From Spirosoma panaciterrae DSM 21099 (GTDB lineage: Bacteria > Bacteroidota > Bacteroidia > Cytophagales > Spirosomataceae), in assembly GCF_000374025.1 (NCBI RefSeq), contig NZ_KB893172.1:1-64000 (forward strand): a stretch of 64,000 nt of DNA. The letters are read 5' to 3'. Each line of letters starts with the position of its first letter. Positions within the stretch are counted from its first letter, which is position 1. The position numbers and the translations under genes are program-made. Below, piece after piece: positions 26,101 to 34,857 of the stretch. The notes beneath the pieces were generated by a model. The model was given only the letters and a program-made list of their open reading frames with translations, made no database searches and was not told where the DNA came from.

Positions 26101-28244
26101 AGATTCAGCTCCTGAATAACGGTTTCGCCAACTACACTGGGAAACTCTCCTTTTAGACCCACCTGGGCATCCAGTTTCAGGTTCGCATTGGGGTCTTTCA
26201 GGGCTCCGGTAATGACCAGATTCCCATTGGCCAGCTTCCCTTCGGCATCCAGATTCTGATACGTATAACCGTTTAATTCGGCCGATTGAACAGCCAGATC
26301 GAAGCGAGTGGTAAGTGTATTGACATCAATCCCCTGCCCATCGACTGTAGCCCGGCCCGTAATTTTGCCAACCGTTCCTGTTTGCTTCAGCCATTTACCT
26401 GCATCGAAATCGGCCAGATTGAGTGTCCCTTTATAGGTTTGTCGTTTGCCCGAAACAAACCCCGCCAACCGCCCGTCGAAGTTGGCCGTACCCCATTCTG
26501 TAGCTAGTTTGGTATCTAAAATCAGGTCATTCAATTGTCCATTGATCTTGCCTGTCAGTTTGATTGAGGGTGGTAAGGCAATCGATGAGGGGATAGAACC
26601 TTTAGGAGCTAGTTTGTTAATGTCGGCTAAACTGGTAGTAGCTTCCTGAACCGTCATGGCAACGCCCAGATGATCGGGGTCGGTTACATTGGTCAGTCGA
26701 CCACTTGCCCGGATACGGGTACCCGATAGCATCTGAAACTCCAATCGGGGCAGATTCAGCGAAGCCAGCGTTCCTACAGCCTGCGCATTGGCCCGGAACA
26801 CGCCCCCCTTATTTCCGGCAAATGGTGGGGTATCGGCTAGGTCTGGAGCCAGTTGAAGCACATCATCGACTGAAAGGCGACTGTCGCGCAGGTTCACCTT
26901 CACGCTCACCCGTTTGGCAAACCTCGGGTTGGTTAACTGGCCGAGCGAGTCATAACGCAGCACCAGTTGATCGCGCAGAAGGGTGGTTGGTGTCTGGACG
27001 TAGAGTTTGGTAAGCGTGGTCGTCGTATCGGTGTAAAGCAGGTTGCCGTCGAGTTGTTGAAGGATAAATCCGCTCGTAGCCCGGAAGCGCCCGTTGCGAA
27101 GCTGACCACTGATGCGTTGCCCACGTTTTCCCAAGTCCTGATATACCAGAAAACGACCATCAATGCCCAGATTTCGTAAATCGAGGTGGCCATAATCCAG
27201 CCCCTGTTTTTGACGGGGAGCCGATTCGTCGTCGAACTGAATGCGGTTATTTGCAAACCGCACATTCGTCAGCTTCGCCTGCCAGCCGGGCGTAGACTCG
27301 CCGGGTGAAGATGAGGCTACGCCCGTTGAGGTGGACGATGCTGACGTAGCTGTCGGTTTTTTGGTTGGTTTGGTCAGCAATGCGGCAATATCCCCGTTGG
27401 TTAACTCCAGCGATCTGATGCCAATTTTCTGCCCTTCCAGATACAAATAATCCGACTCCATCGCGAGTCGTTCGGCAGCCCCCTTTGTAGCAAAATCGGC
27501 TGTTTCGACGCGGACATCCCATTTAGTATGGTTAAGTTGCCATTTCCCCAACGCCAGGTCGAGTGTATCGCCGGGTTTGCCTGGGGCGCTGGGTGGCGTC
27601 GGCAGACCTGCATACAATCGCGTGTACACATTCAATCCGTTGCCTGTGACGCTGGACAGGTGATACTTCGACTTGTCAACATCCGTTTCACTGAACGTTG
27701 CCCGTAAACTGTCGAGGTACGCATTTACATCGGCTCCGGCTACATCGTCTTTATATTTGATCCGTACATCCCGAAGCGCGATACCCGTCAGGTTGATCGC
27801 CATCGGCGTCGATACGGTGTCGGACGGCTCAGGTGCTGACCCCGTATCAAATGCGTTGAGAATATATTGGAAATTAAATGTTGTGTCGGGTAGTGTGCGG
27901 GTAATGTTCAGCCGTATACGTTCCAGTTCAATCTGATTGAGGGCCACCCGGTTATTGAGCAGTCCCCACATATCCAGATCGACCCGCATCCGGCCGCCAT
28001 TCAAGAGGGTATCACCTTTGGGCGTTTGAAAAAATACATCTTCCAGTTCAATCCAGTCGGGAATTGAATAGCGGATATGCCCAATATGAAAAGGAGACTG
28101 AAGTTTTTTGGCCAGATACGAGTTTACCTGTTTCGTAACGAACTGCTGCCCCCAGGGGGTAGTGGCTACAAGCACCACAAACCCCACCAGCAACAGGATG
28201 AGGGCAAGTAAGCCGAGCAGAACACGAACAAGCAGTTTTGGCAC
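23157..28244 (-). CDS. TamB-family translocation/assembly protein
   Basis: A 1695-residue protein with one N-terminal TM anchor (about residues 7-28, LLGLLALILLLVGFVVLVAT) and a very long beta-rich body typical of AsmA/TamB periplasm-spanning proteins. The C-terminal TamB domain starts near 1350 (RGNARLNVGVNAAGQVSVLGRYEVTEGEYSL, shown here as the landmark RYEVTEGEYSL). It would bridge inner and outer membranes and work with the TamA-like protein encoded immediately downstream, or in lipid transport as proposed for AsmA-like proteins. The start is GTG (28244), with no better ATG nearby. The gene is complete and has host-like composition. Confidence 0.93.
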   Translation of the reverse strand: MPKLLVRVLLGLLALILLLVGFVVLVATTPWGQQFVTKQVNSYLAKKLQSPFHIGHIRYSIPDWIELEDVFFQTPKGDTLLNGGRMRVDLDMWGLLNNRVALNQIELERIRLNITRTLPDTTFNFQYILNAFDTGSAPEPSDTVSTPMAINLTGIALRDVRIKYKDDVAGADVNAYLDSLRATFSETDVDKSKYHLSSVTGNGLNVYTRLYAGLPTPPSAPGKPGDTLDLALGKWQLNHTKWDVRVETADFATKGAAERLAMESDYLYLEGQKIGIRSLELTNGDIAALLTKPTKKPTATSASSTSTGVASSSPGESTPGWQAKLTNVRFANNRIQFDDESAPRQKQGLDYGHLDLRNLGIDGRFLVYQDLGKRGQRISGQLRNGRFRATSGFILQQLDGNLLYTDTTTTLTKLYVQTPTTLLRDQLVLRYDSLGQLTNPRFAKRVSVKVNLRDSRLSVDDVLQLAPDLADTPPFAGNKGGVFRANAQAVGTLASLNLPRLEFQMLSGTRIRASGRLTNVTDPDHLGVAMTVQEATTSLADINKLAPKGSIPSSIALPPSIKLTGKINGQLNDLILDTKLATEWGTANFDGRLAGFVSGKRQTYKGTLNLADFDAGKWLKQTGTVGKITGRATVDGQGIDVNTLTTRFDLAVQSAELNGYTYQNLDAEGKLANGNLVITGALKDPNANLKLDAQVGLKGEFPSVVGETVIQELNLQKLKLYKDPLSLKGRIVMNMTSTNPEKPVGTISAQDAVLDLNGKSYPVDSLYARLDANGLNKSVIAQLPGARLKLDGQFNYPQLYDIIAGEISQYIALPALAYKRIPPPHAFTLSLKAYQNPLFQAFVPALTRMDTVRLDAYLDNNRDTTLSATLRTGVIVYDTTTLQGSSFALRGANNQLKVDGRIAGVLYNGMTIRETDLNGIAANNQFRFSAVNKDSINRDLHGLAGTLSVIDSSYRFQFARNGLLTNYQRWQTDTSGFAQYGNNGVLINNLHIEQGQQSLEISSTEQYGNAPIRVTARSLDVANLARLANQDTTLASGELNGTVVVRNYMGTDQSLAFIGSIYVDSLQVMQKPIGNLTARFNNTTEGRISVNTTLVGPYNDATITGYYNPTNAKEALNLAIKLNRLDARTIEAFSFGELRQAKGKLTGDFSVAGAIDNPEMDGSVAFDSVAFNIKQLNSTYHIDQEKLAFSGQTITLNDFSLRDSLGRTLTTNGTVVLKNLPNAAYNLRVQADHFQVLNASRKDNDYAYGQASVSTDLRIKGTGSDASVNGTVRLEDGSKISMVLPDETASANEANGIVTFINHNDSLALVKYLYQPKRDSLTPRLSFEKLTNSTISVDLEADEKSELTIVVDELNGDNLRVRGNARLNVGVNAAGQVSVLGRYEVTEGEYSLTYQVLKRKFELQKGGYINFTGDPLKADINMTAIYKVSTPPGDLIGNESTSLDASSLKRKLPFEVLLTISDNLASPKLSFDIRLPEAETGSIAESSALGTSVENKLNTLRQDPSQVNKQVFALLVLNRFLPENTSDFFSGSDNGGLNTQAENLARSSVSKLISDQLGRLASGVLKGFDVDFNLLSQAGSANTGGTTNGSRTDLNVGLSRSFLAGRVTVSVGKNFVLDNAASAATPSQNQVFDNVSANYNITRDGRYVLRAYRRNDYQAVLDGYVIETGIGFIITMDYNTLSEIFRKSSPGTTMN

Positions 28245-28714
28245 AGGGAAAACGTTTTTTAGGCTGTTACAAACGAGAACAAACTATACCGCACATATGA
28301 CGGCAATTGAAAATGGACCTGTCGAATTTCAGAAAACAGTCTTCTTTGGATAACGCGTATATAGGTCATTATGTTACTAGGAGATTTTAACGGCTTTTAA
28401 ATGTCTATAATTTTCTTCTTAATGAACCATTTGTGTATCGTAATTTTCGATTTTGCCCAGATTGGTAAGGGTAGATCTGGTAAGTTGTATCGTACTGCAT
28501 GAACTATGCCGAACCAATACGCGTCTTGGCCGGGGCTCATACGCATTCATCTGTACGCCGTATGGAGTGAATATGTTGCTTCTGTCATTGTTTTAGGCTG
28601 TGTACCAATGGTCCTTTGGGCAGGCCTTTTATCCGGTTTCTGCGTCTTTGTTAAACAAGATGTTGCAGACCCGGCTTACAGCGGGTAATTTTGAGCCGTA
28701 CATCTGTTTACAGA
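28245..28714. other. 470-bp divergent intergenic region
   Basis: Between the tamB-like and terC genes. The only clear signal is the terC promoter at its right end. Short open frames inside lack family features or a ribosome site, so I call no gene here. Confidence 0.6.
28663..28693 (+). promoter_or_regulatory. Bacteroidota-type promoter of terC
   Basis: TTG at 28663-28665 and TAATTTTG at 28686-28693, 20 bases apart, fit the -33/-7 consensus. The start codon follows at 28715, giving a leader of about 15 bases. Confidence 0.6.
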
Positions 28715-29527
28715 ATGAGCGACCTGTTTACTGCTGAAGCGATTGTCAGCCTGATAACCCTGACGTTTCTGGAAATCGTACTGGGTATCGACAATATCAT
28801 TTTTATCTCCATTGCCGCCAATAAACTGGCCCGCAACGACCAGCCTAAAGCCCGAAACATCGGTCTGGGTCTGGCGATGGGTTTCCGGCTGGTGTTGCTG
28901 ATGGGGATTTCGTTTGTGATTTCTCTGAGTAAACCCTTTACGCATGTCGATGCCGGTTGGTTCAAAGCTGCTTTTACGGGGCAAAGCCTGATCCTGTTTG
29001 GGGGTGGGTTGTTTCTGCTGTATAAAGCGACATCCGAGATTCACCATAAGCTGGAAGGGAGCGATCATGAGGAAACAACTGGTAGCACGAAAAGTAAAAC
29101 AACGATTTCCAGCGTTGTGGCGCAGATTGCCGTTACCAACATCGTTTTTTCGATTGATTCCATCTTGACGGCTATCGGCCTGACCCAGAACGTGGCTGTT
29201 ATGATGGTTGCTGTAGTGCTGTCGATTCTGATCATGATGTTTTTTGCCGGACCAGTAGGCCGGTTTGTAAACGATCACCCTACCATTCAGATGCTCGGTC
29301 TGGCCTTTCTGATCATGATTGGCTTCATGCTGTTGGCCGAGGGGGCTCACCTGTCGGAAGTGGTTATTTTCGATCAGGAGGTAGGCAGTGTGCCCAAAGG
29401 CTATCTGTATTTTGCCATTGCCTTCTCATTACTGGTTGAATTCCTGAATATCCGGCTGCGTAAAAATGAAAAGCCCGTTAAACTGCATCAGTATGATGGG
29501 CAGCCGGGTGAAGATGGAATTGTTTAA
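28715..29527 (+). CDS. TerC-family integral membrane protein
   Basis: A 270-residue polytopic protein with seven to eight helices and the acidic TerC signature LEIVLGIDNIIFIS in the first helix and VFSIDSILTAIG in the second half. TerC proteins act in metal export (for example manganese) during or after secretion and in tellurite resistance; the substrate here is not determined. I start at the ATG at 28715 behind the -7 box; a TTG eight codons upstream overlaps that box. The nuoN gene begins 12 bp after the stop and may be co-transcribed. Confidence 0.9.
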   Translation: MSDLFTAEAIVSLITLTFLEIVLGIDNIIFISIAANKLARNDQPKARNIGLGLAMGFRLVLLMGISFVISLSKPFTHVDAGWFKAAFTGQSLILFGGGLFLLYKATSEIHHKLEGSDHEETTGSTKSKTTISSVVAQIAVTNIVFSIDSILTAIGLTQNVAVMMVAVVLSILIMMFFAGPVGRFVNDHPTIQMLGLAFLIMIGFMLLAEGAHLSEVVIFDQEVGSVPKGYLYFAIAFSLLVEFLNIRLRKNEKPVKLHQYDGQPGEDGIV

Positions 29528-29539
29528 GTATAAAAAGCT

Positions 29540-31057
29540 TTGTCTCTTACCGACCAATTAAACGATATTCTACGTAGTCTCGGCGGCTTTGGGCCCGAGA
29601 TATGGCTATCAGTTGCCGTGTGTGTACTGCTGGTGGTCGAGTTAGTATTGGTTCGGGCACTGGCGCTGTCAAACGCCCGACCGTATCTGGCTGGTTTGAG
29701 TGTATTGGTCGTAGGCGTGGCCGGAGCCTGGGCGAGTTGGCTACCTGCCAGAGGCTTCTTGTTCATGCACCTGCTGTTTGTCGATAACCAGGCCATTTTT
29801 ATTCAGCAGGTAGTGGCACTAGCGGCATTGGCCGTAATCCTTTACGAAGTTGCCACGTCGCCGGATCGATTCGGGCGAGTGGTCAAACTGCCTTTGGAGT
29901 GGTATTCGATTCTGGTTGCTATGACCTTAGGCCTGTTTCTGATGGCCATGTCGGTCAATCTGCTGAGTGTCTACCTCAGTATCGAACTGGTTTCGATTTG
30001 TTCGTATCTGCTTACGGCACTTACAACCGATCGCAAAGCCTCGGAAGGGGGGATCAAGTATCTGTTGTTTGGTTCCATCAGTTCGGCAGTGATGCTTTAT
30101 GGAATGTCGTTGCTCTATGGCATGACGGGTACGCTCGACCTGACCGCTGATGTATTTGGCGCCCAACTGGCTCAGCAGGAAATCCCCGTGGCCACGGTTG
30201 CCATATTGCTTACTCTGGCCGGTTTGTTGTTTAAACTGGCTGGTGTACCCTTTCATGTCTGGACTCCCGATGCCTACGAAGCCGCTCCGGTTCCAGTAGC
30301 TGCTTTTTTTTCGATCGCTCCCAAAGCGGCCGCTGCACTGGTCCTGATGCGAGTGGTCACCTCTTTGCCCATCGATTCCCCAACAGGGGGAGCTACAACG
30401 GCAGCTATACAAACGCCATTGGCTGTATTGGCGCTGGCGGGCATTCTGATCGGGAATCTGTCGGCATTGCGGCAAACAGATGCCAAGCGGTTATTGGCCT
30501 ATTCGAGTATTGCCCATGCCGGATTTCTGCTGGTTGGGGTGGTGGCCATGAGCGAAGCGGGATTCAACGCTGTTTTGTTTTACATAGGTACTTACCTGTT
30601 CAGTACGCTGACCGCTTTTTTTCTGGTCGATTTGCTGGCCCGAAGCAATGGGAGTGATCTGACTATCCGAAATTTTGCGGGGCTGGGTTCACAGCAACCT
30701 CTGCTTTCAATTGCCCTTACCGTCGTGATGATCGCCTTAACGGGTTTGCCGCCGACAGTCGGATTTACAGCTAAACTGCTTTCGTTCTCAGCGCTTTACG
30801 ATGCCTATCAACAAACGGGCGATGCCTGGCTACTAGCACTGTTTGGGTTAGGATTGCTCAATGCATTGATAGGACTAGCCTATTACCTTAAAATTCCATT
30901 TCTTCTGTTTTTCCGGCCCAGACCAACCGATACCGAACCCTATCCGAACGTGGCTTTGCCTAAACTGGCAGTTTGGGTGGCGGTTGGGATGGCCGTACCC
31001 GCCATCGGATTATTTCTTAAGCCAGACCTGATATCACGCTGGTTGACTAACTGGTAA
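29540..31057 (+). CDS. nuoN: NADH-quinone oxidoreductase subunit N
   Basis: A proton-pumping antiporter-like subunit of respiratory complex I. The 505-residue protein has about 14 helices and the conserved LLFKLAGVPFHVWTPDAYEA block with the pump lysine, SIAPKAAA, and RLLAYSSIAHAGF. No ATG is in place at the N-terminus; the best start is TTG at 29540 (then SLTDQLNDILRSLGG), 12 bp after terC. The other complex I genes are absent from both sides, which is unusual because nuoN normally ends the nuo operon. Confidence 0.93.
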   Translation: MSLTDQLNDILRSLGGFGPEIWLSVAVCVLLVVELVLVRALALSNARPYLAGLSVLVVGVAGAWASWLPARGFLFMHLLFVDNQAIFIQQVVALAALAVILYEVATSPDRFGRVVKLPLEWYSILVAMTLGLFLMAMSVNLLSVYLSIELVSICSYLLTALTTDRKASEGGIKYLLFGSISSAVMLYGMSLLYGMTGTLDLTADVFGAQLAQQEIPVATVAILLTLAGLLFKLAGVPFHVWTPDAYEAAPVPVAAFFSIAPKAAAALVLMRVVTSLPIDSPTGGATTAAIQTPLAVLALAGILIGNLSALRQTDAKRLLAYSSIAHAGFLLVGVVAMSEAGFNAVLFYIGTYLFSTLTAFFLVDLLARSNGSDLTIRNFAGLGSQQPLLSIALTVVMIALTGLPPTVGFTAKLLSFSALYDAYQQTGDAWLLALFGLGLLNALIGLAYYLKIPFLLFFRPRPTDTEPYPNVALPKLAVWVAVGMAVPAIGLFLKPDLISRWLTNW

Positions 31058-31142
31058 ATGGTCGTTCAGTAAGTCGTTAAGGGTTTCTATTCAGGGGTAT
31101 TGTTTGTTTTCGTTTCTTTGCAGTCTCACAACCTGTTAGTTT

Positions 31143-32144
31143 ATGAGTCCAGTTCTGGATATGACGCTTGATGAGTTGTTCGATCAGTTCGATAAATTGC
31201 GCGTATTGATTATTGGGGATGTTATGCTTGACTCCTATGTATGGGGCCATGTTGAGCGGATTTCACCTGAAGCGCCCGTTCCGATTGTTCGGTTCGACCG
31301 TCGTGAGTTGCGTTTGGGTGGGGCTGGAAATGTACTACTCAATGTACAGGCATTAGGCGCCGAAGCCATCATTTGCTCAGTAATCGGTACGGACACCTCG
31401 GGCGATCAGCTTGAAAAAGAACTCTGCGATCGGGGATTAAACTGTGATGGACTGATCCGTAGTGACGACCGCATCACAACCATCAAAGAGCGGATCATTG
31501 CCGGATCGCAGCAAGTGGTGCGTGTCGATACCGAAACGGATAAATACATCACGTCGGCTGAGCGGACAAAGCTGATTGACAAAGCCAAAAGTCTGATTCC
31601 GACCTGCCATGTCGTTATTTTTGAGGATTACGACAAAGGTGTTCTGAGTAAAGAGGCCATTGCTGAAATTACCGATTTTGCTAACGAACAGGGCGTACCG
31701 ACGGTGGTTGATCCCAAGAAACGTAATTTCCTGTCGTATCAGAACACGACCCTGTTTAAGCCCAATCTGAAAGAACTACGCGAAGGCTTGAAAGTCGACT
31801 TCGATGTCGACGATCCGGCCGAGTTTCAGGCGGCTGTTGATCAACTGAAGCAGCAGTTGAACCTGAAGGGCGCATTGATTACACTTTCCGAGCGAGGGGT
31901 ATTTATTGATTTCAACGGCGAGAAACAGAAGCTTCCAGCCCACATTCGCAAAATTGCCGATGTGTCGGGTGCGGGTGATACGGTGATTAGCATTGCCGCC
32001 TGCTGTGTTGCTCTAAAACAACCCCCACACATCATTGCCGGATTGTCGAACCTGGGTGGTGGCCTGGTTTGTGAATCGGTCGGCGTAGTGCCAATCGACA
32101 AAGCAAAACTGAAAGAAGAAGCAAAGGAGAATCTGTTAGGCTGA
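31143..32144 (+). CDS. rfaE1: D-glycero-beta-D-manno-heptose-7-phosphate kinase
   Basis: A PfkB-family sugar kinase that makes heptose 1,7-bisphosphate for ADP-heptose and LPS core. The 333-residue protein covers only the kinase half of E. coli HldE. Features are VLIIGDVMLDSYVWG at the N-terminus, RLGGAGNVLLN (substrate site), and the catalytic anion-hole motif VSGAGDTVIS near 278. The nucleotidyltransferase partner must be encoded elsewhere. It lies alone on the plus strand, 85 bp after nuoN. The substrate assignment rests on the RfaE1-type N-terminus. Confidence 0.88.
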   Translation: MSPVLDMTLDELFDQFDKLRVLIIGDVMLDSYVWGHVERISPEAPVPIVRFDRRELRLGGAGNVLLNVQALGAEAIICSVIGTDTSGDQLEKELCDRGLNCDGLIRSDDRITTIKERIIAGSQQVVRVDTETDKYITSAERTKLIDKAKSLIPTCHVVIFEDYDKGVLSKEAIAEITDFANEQGVPTVVDPKKRNFLSYQNTTLFKPNLKELREGLKVDFDVDDPAEFQAAVDQLKQQLNLKGALITLSERGVFIDFNGEKQKLPAHIRKIADVSGAGDTVISIAACCVALKQPPHIIAGLSNLGGGLVCESVGVVPIDKAKLKEEAKENLLG

Positions 32145-32202
32145 TCGGAACGTTTGGCCTTTCGGCTTACTAGGAGGTTAGATTATATAACAGAAATTAG
32201 AT

Positions 32203-32553
32203 ATGCTAACTTATGAATCAGCCAAGGAGCTAGCTGAATCTTACCTTCAAAAGAAAACCGAAAGTCAAGTTGACTACGATCCTGTATACTTAGCGTACCT
32301 ACAGCGGAATGACCCTACTTATGTGCAGAAGAAAGTAGCTCTTGTTTTGACTAATAGTCGAGAAGAATCATTTGGTTGGATATTTTTCTACAACTCTAAG
32401 GAGTTCGTAGAAACAGGAAATATAAGTTATGCGCTGGGTGGGAATTCGCCAATCATTATTAACAAACAGACCGGTGAACTATGGGTGACTGGTACAGCTC
32501 AACCCATAGAATTTTACATTGAGCGATACCGGGCAAAGATCGGATTAGCCTAA
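32203..32553 (+). CDS. YrhB/Imm35-like protein
   Basis: A 116-residue protein. EESFGWIFFYNSKEFVETG, then GNSPIIINKQTGELWVTGTA, then PIEFYIERYR is the pattern of YrhB-domain/Immunity-35 proteins. Those are often immunity proteins for polymorphic toxins or lone chaperone-like proteins. No toxin gene is adjacent: the neighbours are a heptose kinase and hemE. It has its own spacer of 58 bp and a bidirectional terminator after it, so it may be a single-gene unit. The family is fairly secure; the function here is open. Confidence 0.7.
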   Translation: MLTYESAKELAESYLQKKTESQVDYDPVYLAYLQRNDPTYVQKKVALVLTNSREESFGWIFFYNSKEFVETGNISYALGGNSPIIINKQTGELWVTGTAQPIEFYIERYRAKIGLA

Positions 32554-32582
32554 CATAAATTGAGCTATAAAACTTGCCTGAG

Positions 32583-32622
32583 AAAATTACAAGCTATGCA
32601 ATTTGACACAGCTTGTAATTTT
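32583..32622. terminator. bidirectional intrinsic terminator
   Basis: A perfect 13-bp stem (AAAATTACAAGCT 32583-32595 with 32610-32622) with A and T tracts on both sides lies between the convergent YrhB-like gene and hemE. Confidence 0.85.
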
Positions 32623-32644
32623 CCTGTCGTTATCTGTTGAAATA

Positions 32645-33688
32645 TTAAATGGCTCCTAGTTCTTTCACTGCATCGACAAAACAACGGGCTTTGTCGCGGT
32701 CGGTGTCAGGATAGATGCCGTGACCGAGATTGGCGATGTAATGCTGATGACCGAACCCGTCGAACATTCGCTTTACTTCGGCCCGAATCTGGGCAAAATC
32801 GGCATACAGCACACAAGGGTCCAGGTTGCCCTGCAAGACCCGGTCGGGAATCAATTGTCGCGACTCATGCGGGTCCATGTTCCAGTCCAGACCGACCACA
32901 TCACAACTTAATTGACCAATTTCCTGCCGGGCAAAAAAGGCGCCTTTCGCAAAAACAGTGATGGGTACTTCGCGGTCCGGCGTTCCGGTGATCAGATCGC
33001 AGATTTGCTTGATATAGGGAAGCGAAAATGTCCGGTATTGTTCGGGTGAGAGAATACCTGCCCACGAGTCGAAAATCTGTATCAGATCGGCCCCTGCCCG
33101 GATTTGGGCCTGCAAATACGCAATGGTACTGTCGGTAATCTGCTGTAGCAGCGCGTGTGCAAAATCGGGGTCGGTATAGAGTAGCTTTTTAGCAACCGAG
33201 AAGGTTTTGGAGCCTTTGCCCTCGGTCATGTAACAGAAAATAGTGAACGGTGCGCCAGCAAATCCGATCAGCGGAACCCGCCCATTCAACTCCTTTTTGG
33301 TCAGCTTGATGGCATCCAGCACATAGCCCAGGTCACTTTCGGCATCGGCCACCCGTAGCCGTTTGAGATCGTCCATGGTGCGGACCGTTTCCGGAAAAAC
33401 AGGACCACGACTTTCGATCATCTCGTAGGGGAGCCCCATCGCTTCGGGAATCACCAGAATGTCGGAGAAGATGATGGCCGCATCGACGTCAAACGCATCG
33501 ACGGGCTGAATGGTCACTTCGGCCGCTAGTTCGGGAGTTTTGGCTAGGGTGATAAAGCTACCAGCCTGTTCGCGGACGGCACGATACTCCGGTAACACGC
33601 GCCCGGCCTGCCGCATCATCCAGACCGGAACCCGTTCGGTCAGTTCGCCCCGTGCGGTGCGGAGCAGCAGATCATTTTGTAAAGTCAT
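32645..33688 (-). CDS. hemE: uroporphyrinogen decarboxylase
   Basis: Decarboxylates uroporphyrinogen III to coproporphyrinogen III in heme synthesis. The 347-residue protein has the signature [16 protein letters not shown] near the N-terminus, the catalytic Asp in [27 protein letters not shown], and the C-terminal [12 protein letters not shown] start at the ATG at 33688 ([12 protein letters not shown]); an ATG seven codons upstream would sit in front of the -7 box. No other heme genes are nearby. It is divergent from a glycosyltransferase. Confidence 0.96.
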   Translation of the reverse strand: MTLQNDLLLRTARGELTERVPVWMMRQAGRVLPEYRAVREQAGSFITLAKTPELAAEVTIQPVDAFDVDAAIIFSDILVIPEAMGLPYEMIESRGPVFPETVRTMDDLKRLRVADAESDLGYVLDAIKLTKKELNGRVPLIGFAGAPFTIFCYMTEGKGSKTFSVAKKLLYTDPDFAHALLQQITDSTIAYLQAQIRAGADLIQIFDSWAGILSPEQYRTFSLPYIKQICDLITGTPDREVPITVFAKGAFFARQEIGQLSCDVVGLDWNMDPHESRQLIPDRVLQGNLDPCVLYADFAQIRAEVKRMFDGFGHQHYIANLGHGIYPDTDRDKARCFVDAVKELGAI

Positions 33689-33692
33689 GGTG

Positions 33693-33700
33693 CAAAAGTA
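33693..33700 (-). promoter_or_regulatory. TAnnTTTG -7 box of hemE
   Basis: On the minus strand, TACTTTTG ends four bases before the hemE ATG, so the message may be leaderless. No convincing -33 element is seen. Confidence 0.5.
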
Positions 33701-33791
33701 CGCTGGCAACGCGAAATTTCAGGCCACGAAGTCGGGTGTGTTCTCAAACCATTTTATAATTCGCCAATTTTGCCGAAAAAATCAGCTTTAC

Positions 33792-34853
33792 ATGCCCACA
33801 CTTTTTATTGATGCCGAACGGTTGCGTGATCTCAACAGTGGTTTAGGGCAAGTTTGTTTGCATCTTGGTCAGGAGCTTGTGCGCCAATCGTCAGCCGGAT
33901 GGAAGCTAACCTTTCTGGTATCCAAAGGGAAAGCCGGGATTTTCGGCGATTCCGTAACGTATATGGAAGCTTCCTGGATGCGTAAATTCTGGATTCCAGA
34001 TTCGTATGACGTGTGGCATTGCCTGCATCAGGATTCGGCTTATCTGCCCAGTCGGGCCAAACTGATCCTGACGATTCACGACCTTAATTTTCTGGAACGA
34101 CCTGATTATTCGGAGTCTACCAAAGCCCGTAAACGGGCGCGGTTACAAAAAAAAGTAAATCGGGCTGCGGCCCTAACCGCTATTTCCCAGTATACGGCAT
34201 CCGTAGTTCGGGAACAGTTGTTGACTGATAAGCCGATACAGGTTATTTCGAATGGTGTAGCCGTTAAGCCTGCCGATACCCCAACCGAATTGCCAAAATT
34301 GGCCTGGACAGATTCGGTAATGGACTCGCCTTTCTTTTTGTTTGTTGGGGTGATCCATCCCAAAAAAAACGTCCATACGTTGCTGCCCATGCTGGAGGCC
34401 TTTCCTGATTATCGATTGATACTGGCTGGGCCTGATGGGCACCCCTATGCACAGCACATTCGTGAGCAAGCCGAAAAGTTGGGTATTGCCGACCGGCTAT
34501 TGATGCCTGGCCCCGTCGATGAATCGACAAAGTTGTGGCTCTATGCACATTGTACGGCCTTTTTGTTCCCGTCTTTATCCGAAGGGTTTGGGCTGCCCGT
34601 AGCTGAGGCCATGACCTTCGGCAAGCCGGTATTTATTTCCCGGCTTACGAGCTTGCCCGAAGTGGGCGGCAAAGAAGCTTATTACTTCGAGAATTTCGAT
34701 CCCGAAAGCATGGCCCAAACTCTGGACGAAGGTTTACGGGATTTCAACCAGAACCCACTCCGTCAGGAGCGGTTGCGCCGACGAGCAGCTATGTTTAGTT
34801 GGCCTAGCGTTGCCAATGAGTATTGGGAGTTATATAAAGGATTGGTCCAATAA
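33792..34853 (+). CDS. glycosyltransferase family 4
   Basis: A 353-residue GT-B glycosyltransferase. The N-terminal acceptor domain starts MPTLFIDAERLRDLNSGLGQ. The nucleotide-sugar domain contains FFLFVGVIHPKKNVHTLL, LAGPDGHPYAQHI and the retaining EX7E motif EGFGLPVAEAM. It probably adds a sugar to LPS, exopolysaccharide or another glycoconjugate at the cytoplasmic face; donor and acceptor are unknown. The open frame extends far upstream, but the family start at 33792 avoids overlap with hemE. It ends 4 bp from the convergent gene. Confidence 0.92.
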   Translation: MPTLFIDAERLRDLNSGLGQVCLHLGQELVRQSSAGWKLTFLVSKGKAGIFGDSVTYMEASWMRKFWIPDSYDVWHCLHQDSAYLPSRAKLILTIHDLNFLERPDYSESTKARKRARLQKKVNRAAALTAISQYTASVVREQLLTDKPIQVISNGVAVKPADTPTELPKLAWTDSVMDSPFFLFVGVIHPKKNVHTLLPMLEAFPDYRLILAGPDGHPYAQHIREQAEKLGIADRLLMPGPVDESTKLWLYAHCTAFLFPSLSEGFGLPVAEAMTFGKPVFISRLTSLPEVGGKEAYYFENFDPESMAQTLDEGLRDFNQNPLRQERLRRRAAMFSWPSVANEYWELYKGLVQ

Positions 34854-34857
34854 GGTT

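Noticed and set aside
28506..28688. 60-codon open frame upstream of terC
   Set aside because: No family features, it runs through the terC promoter, and it has no ribosome site; chance frame.
33510..33791. Long N-terminal extension of the glycosyltransferase
   Set aside because: It would overlap hemE on the other strand and adds 94 residues unrelated to GT4 proteins.
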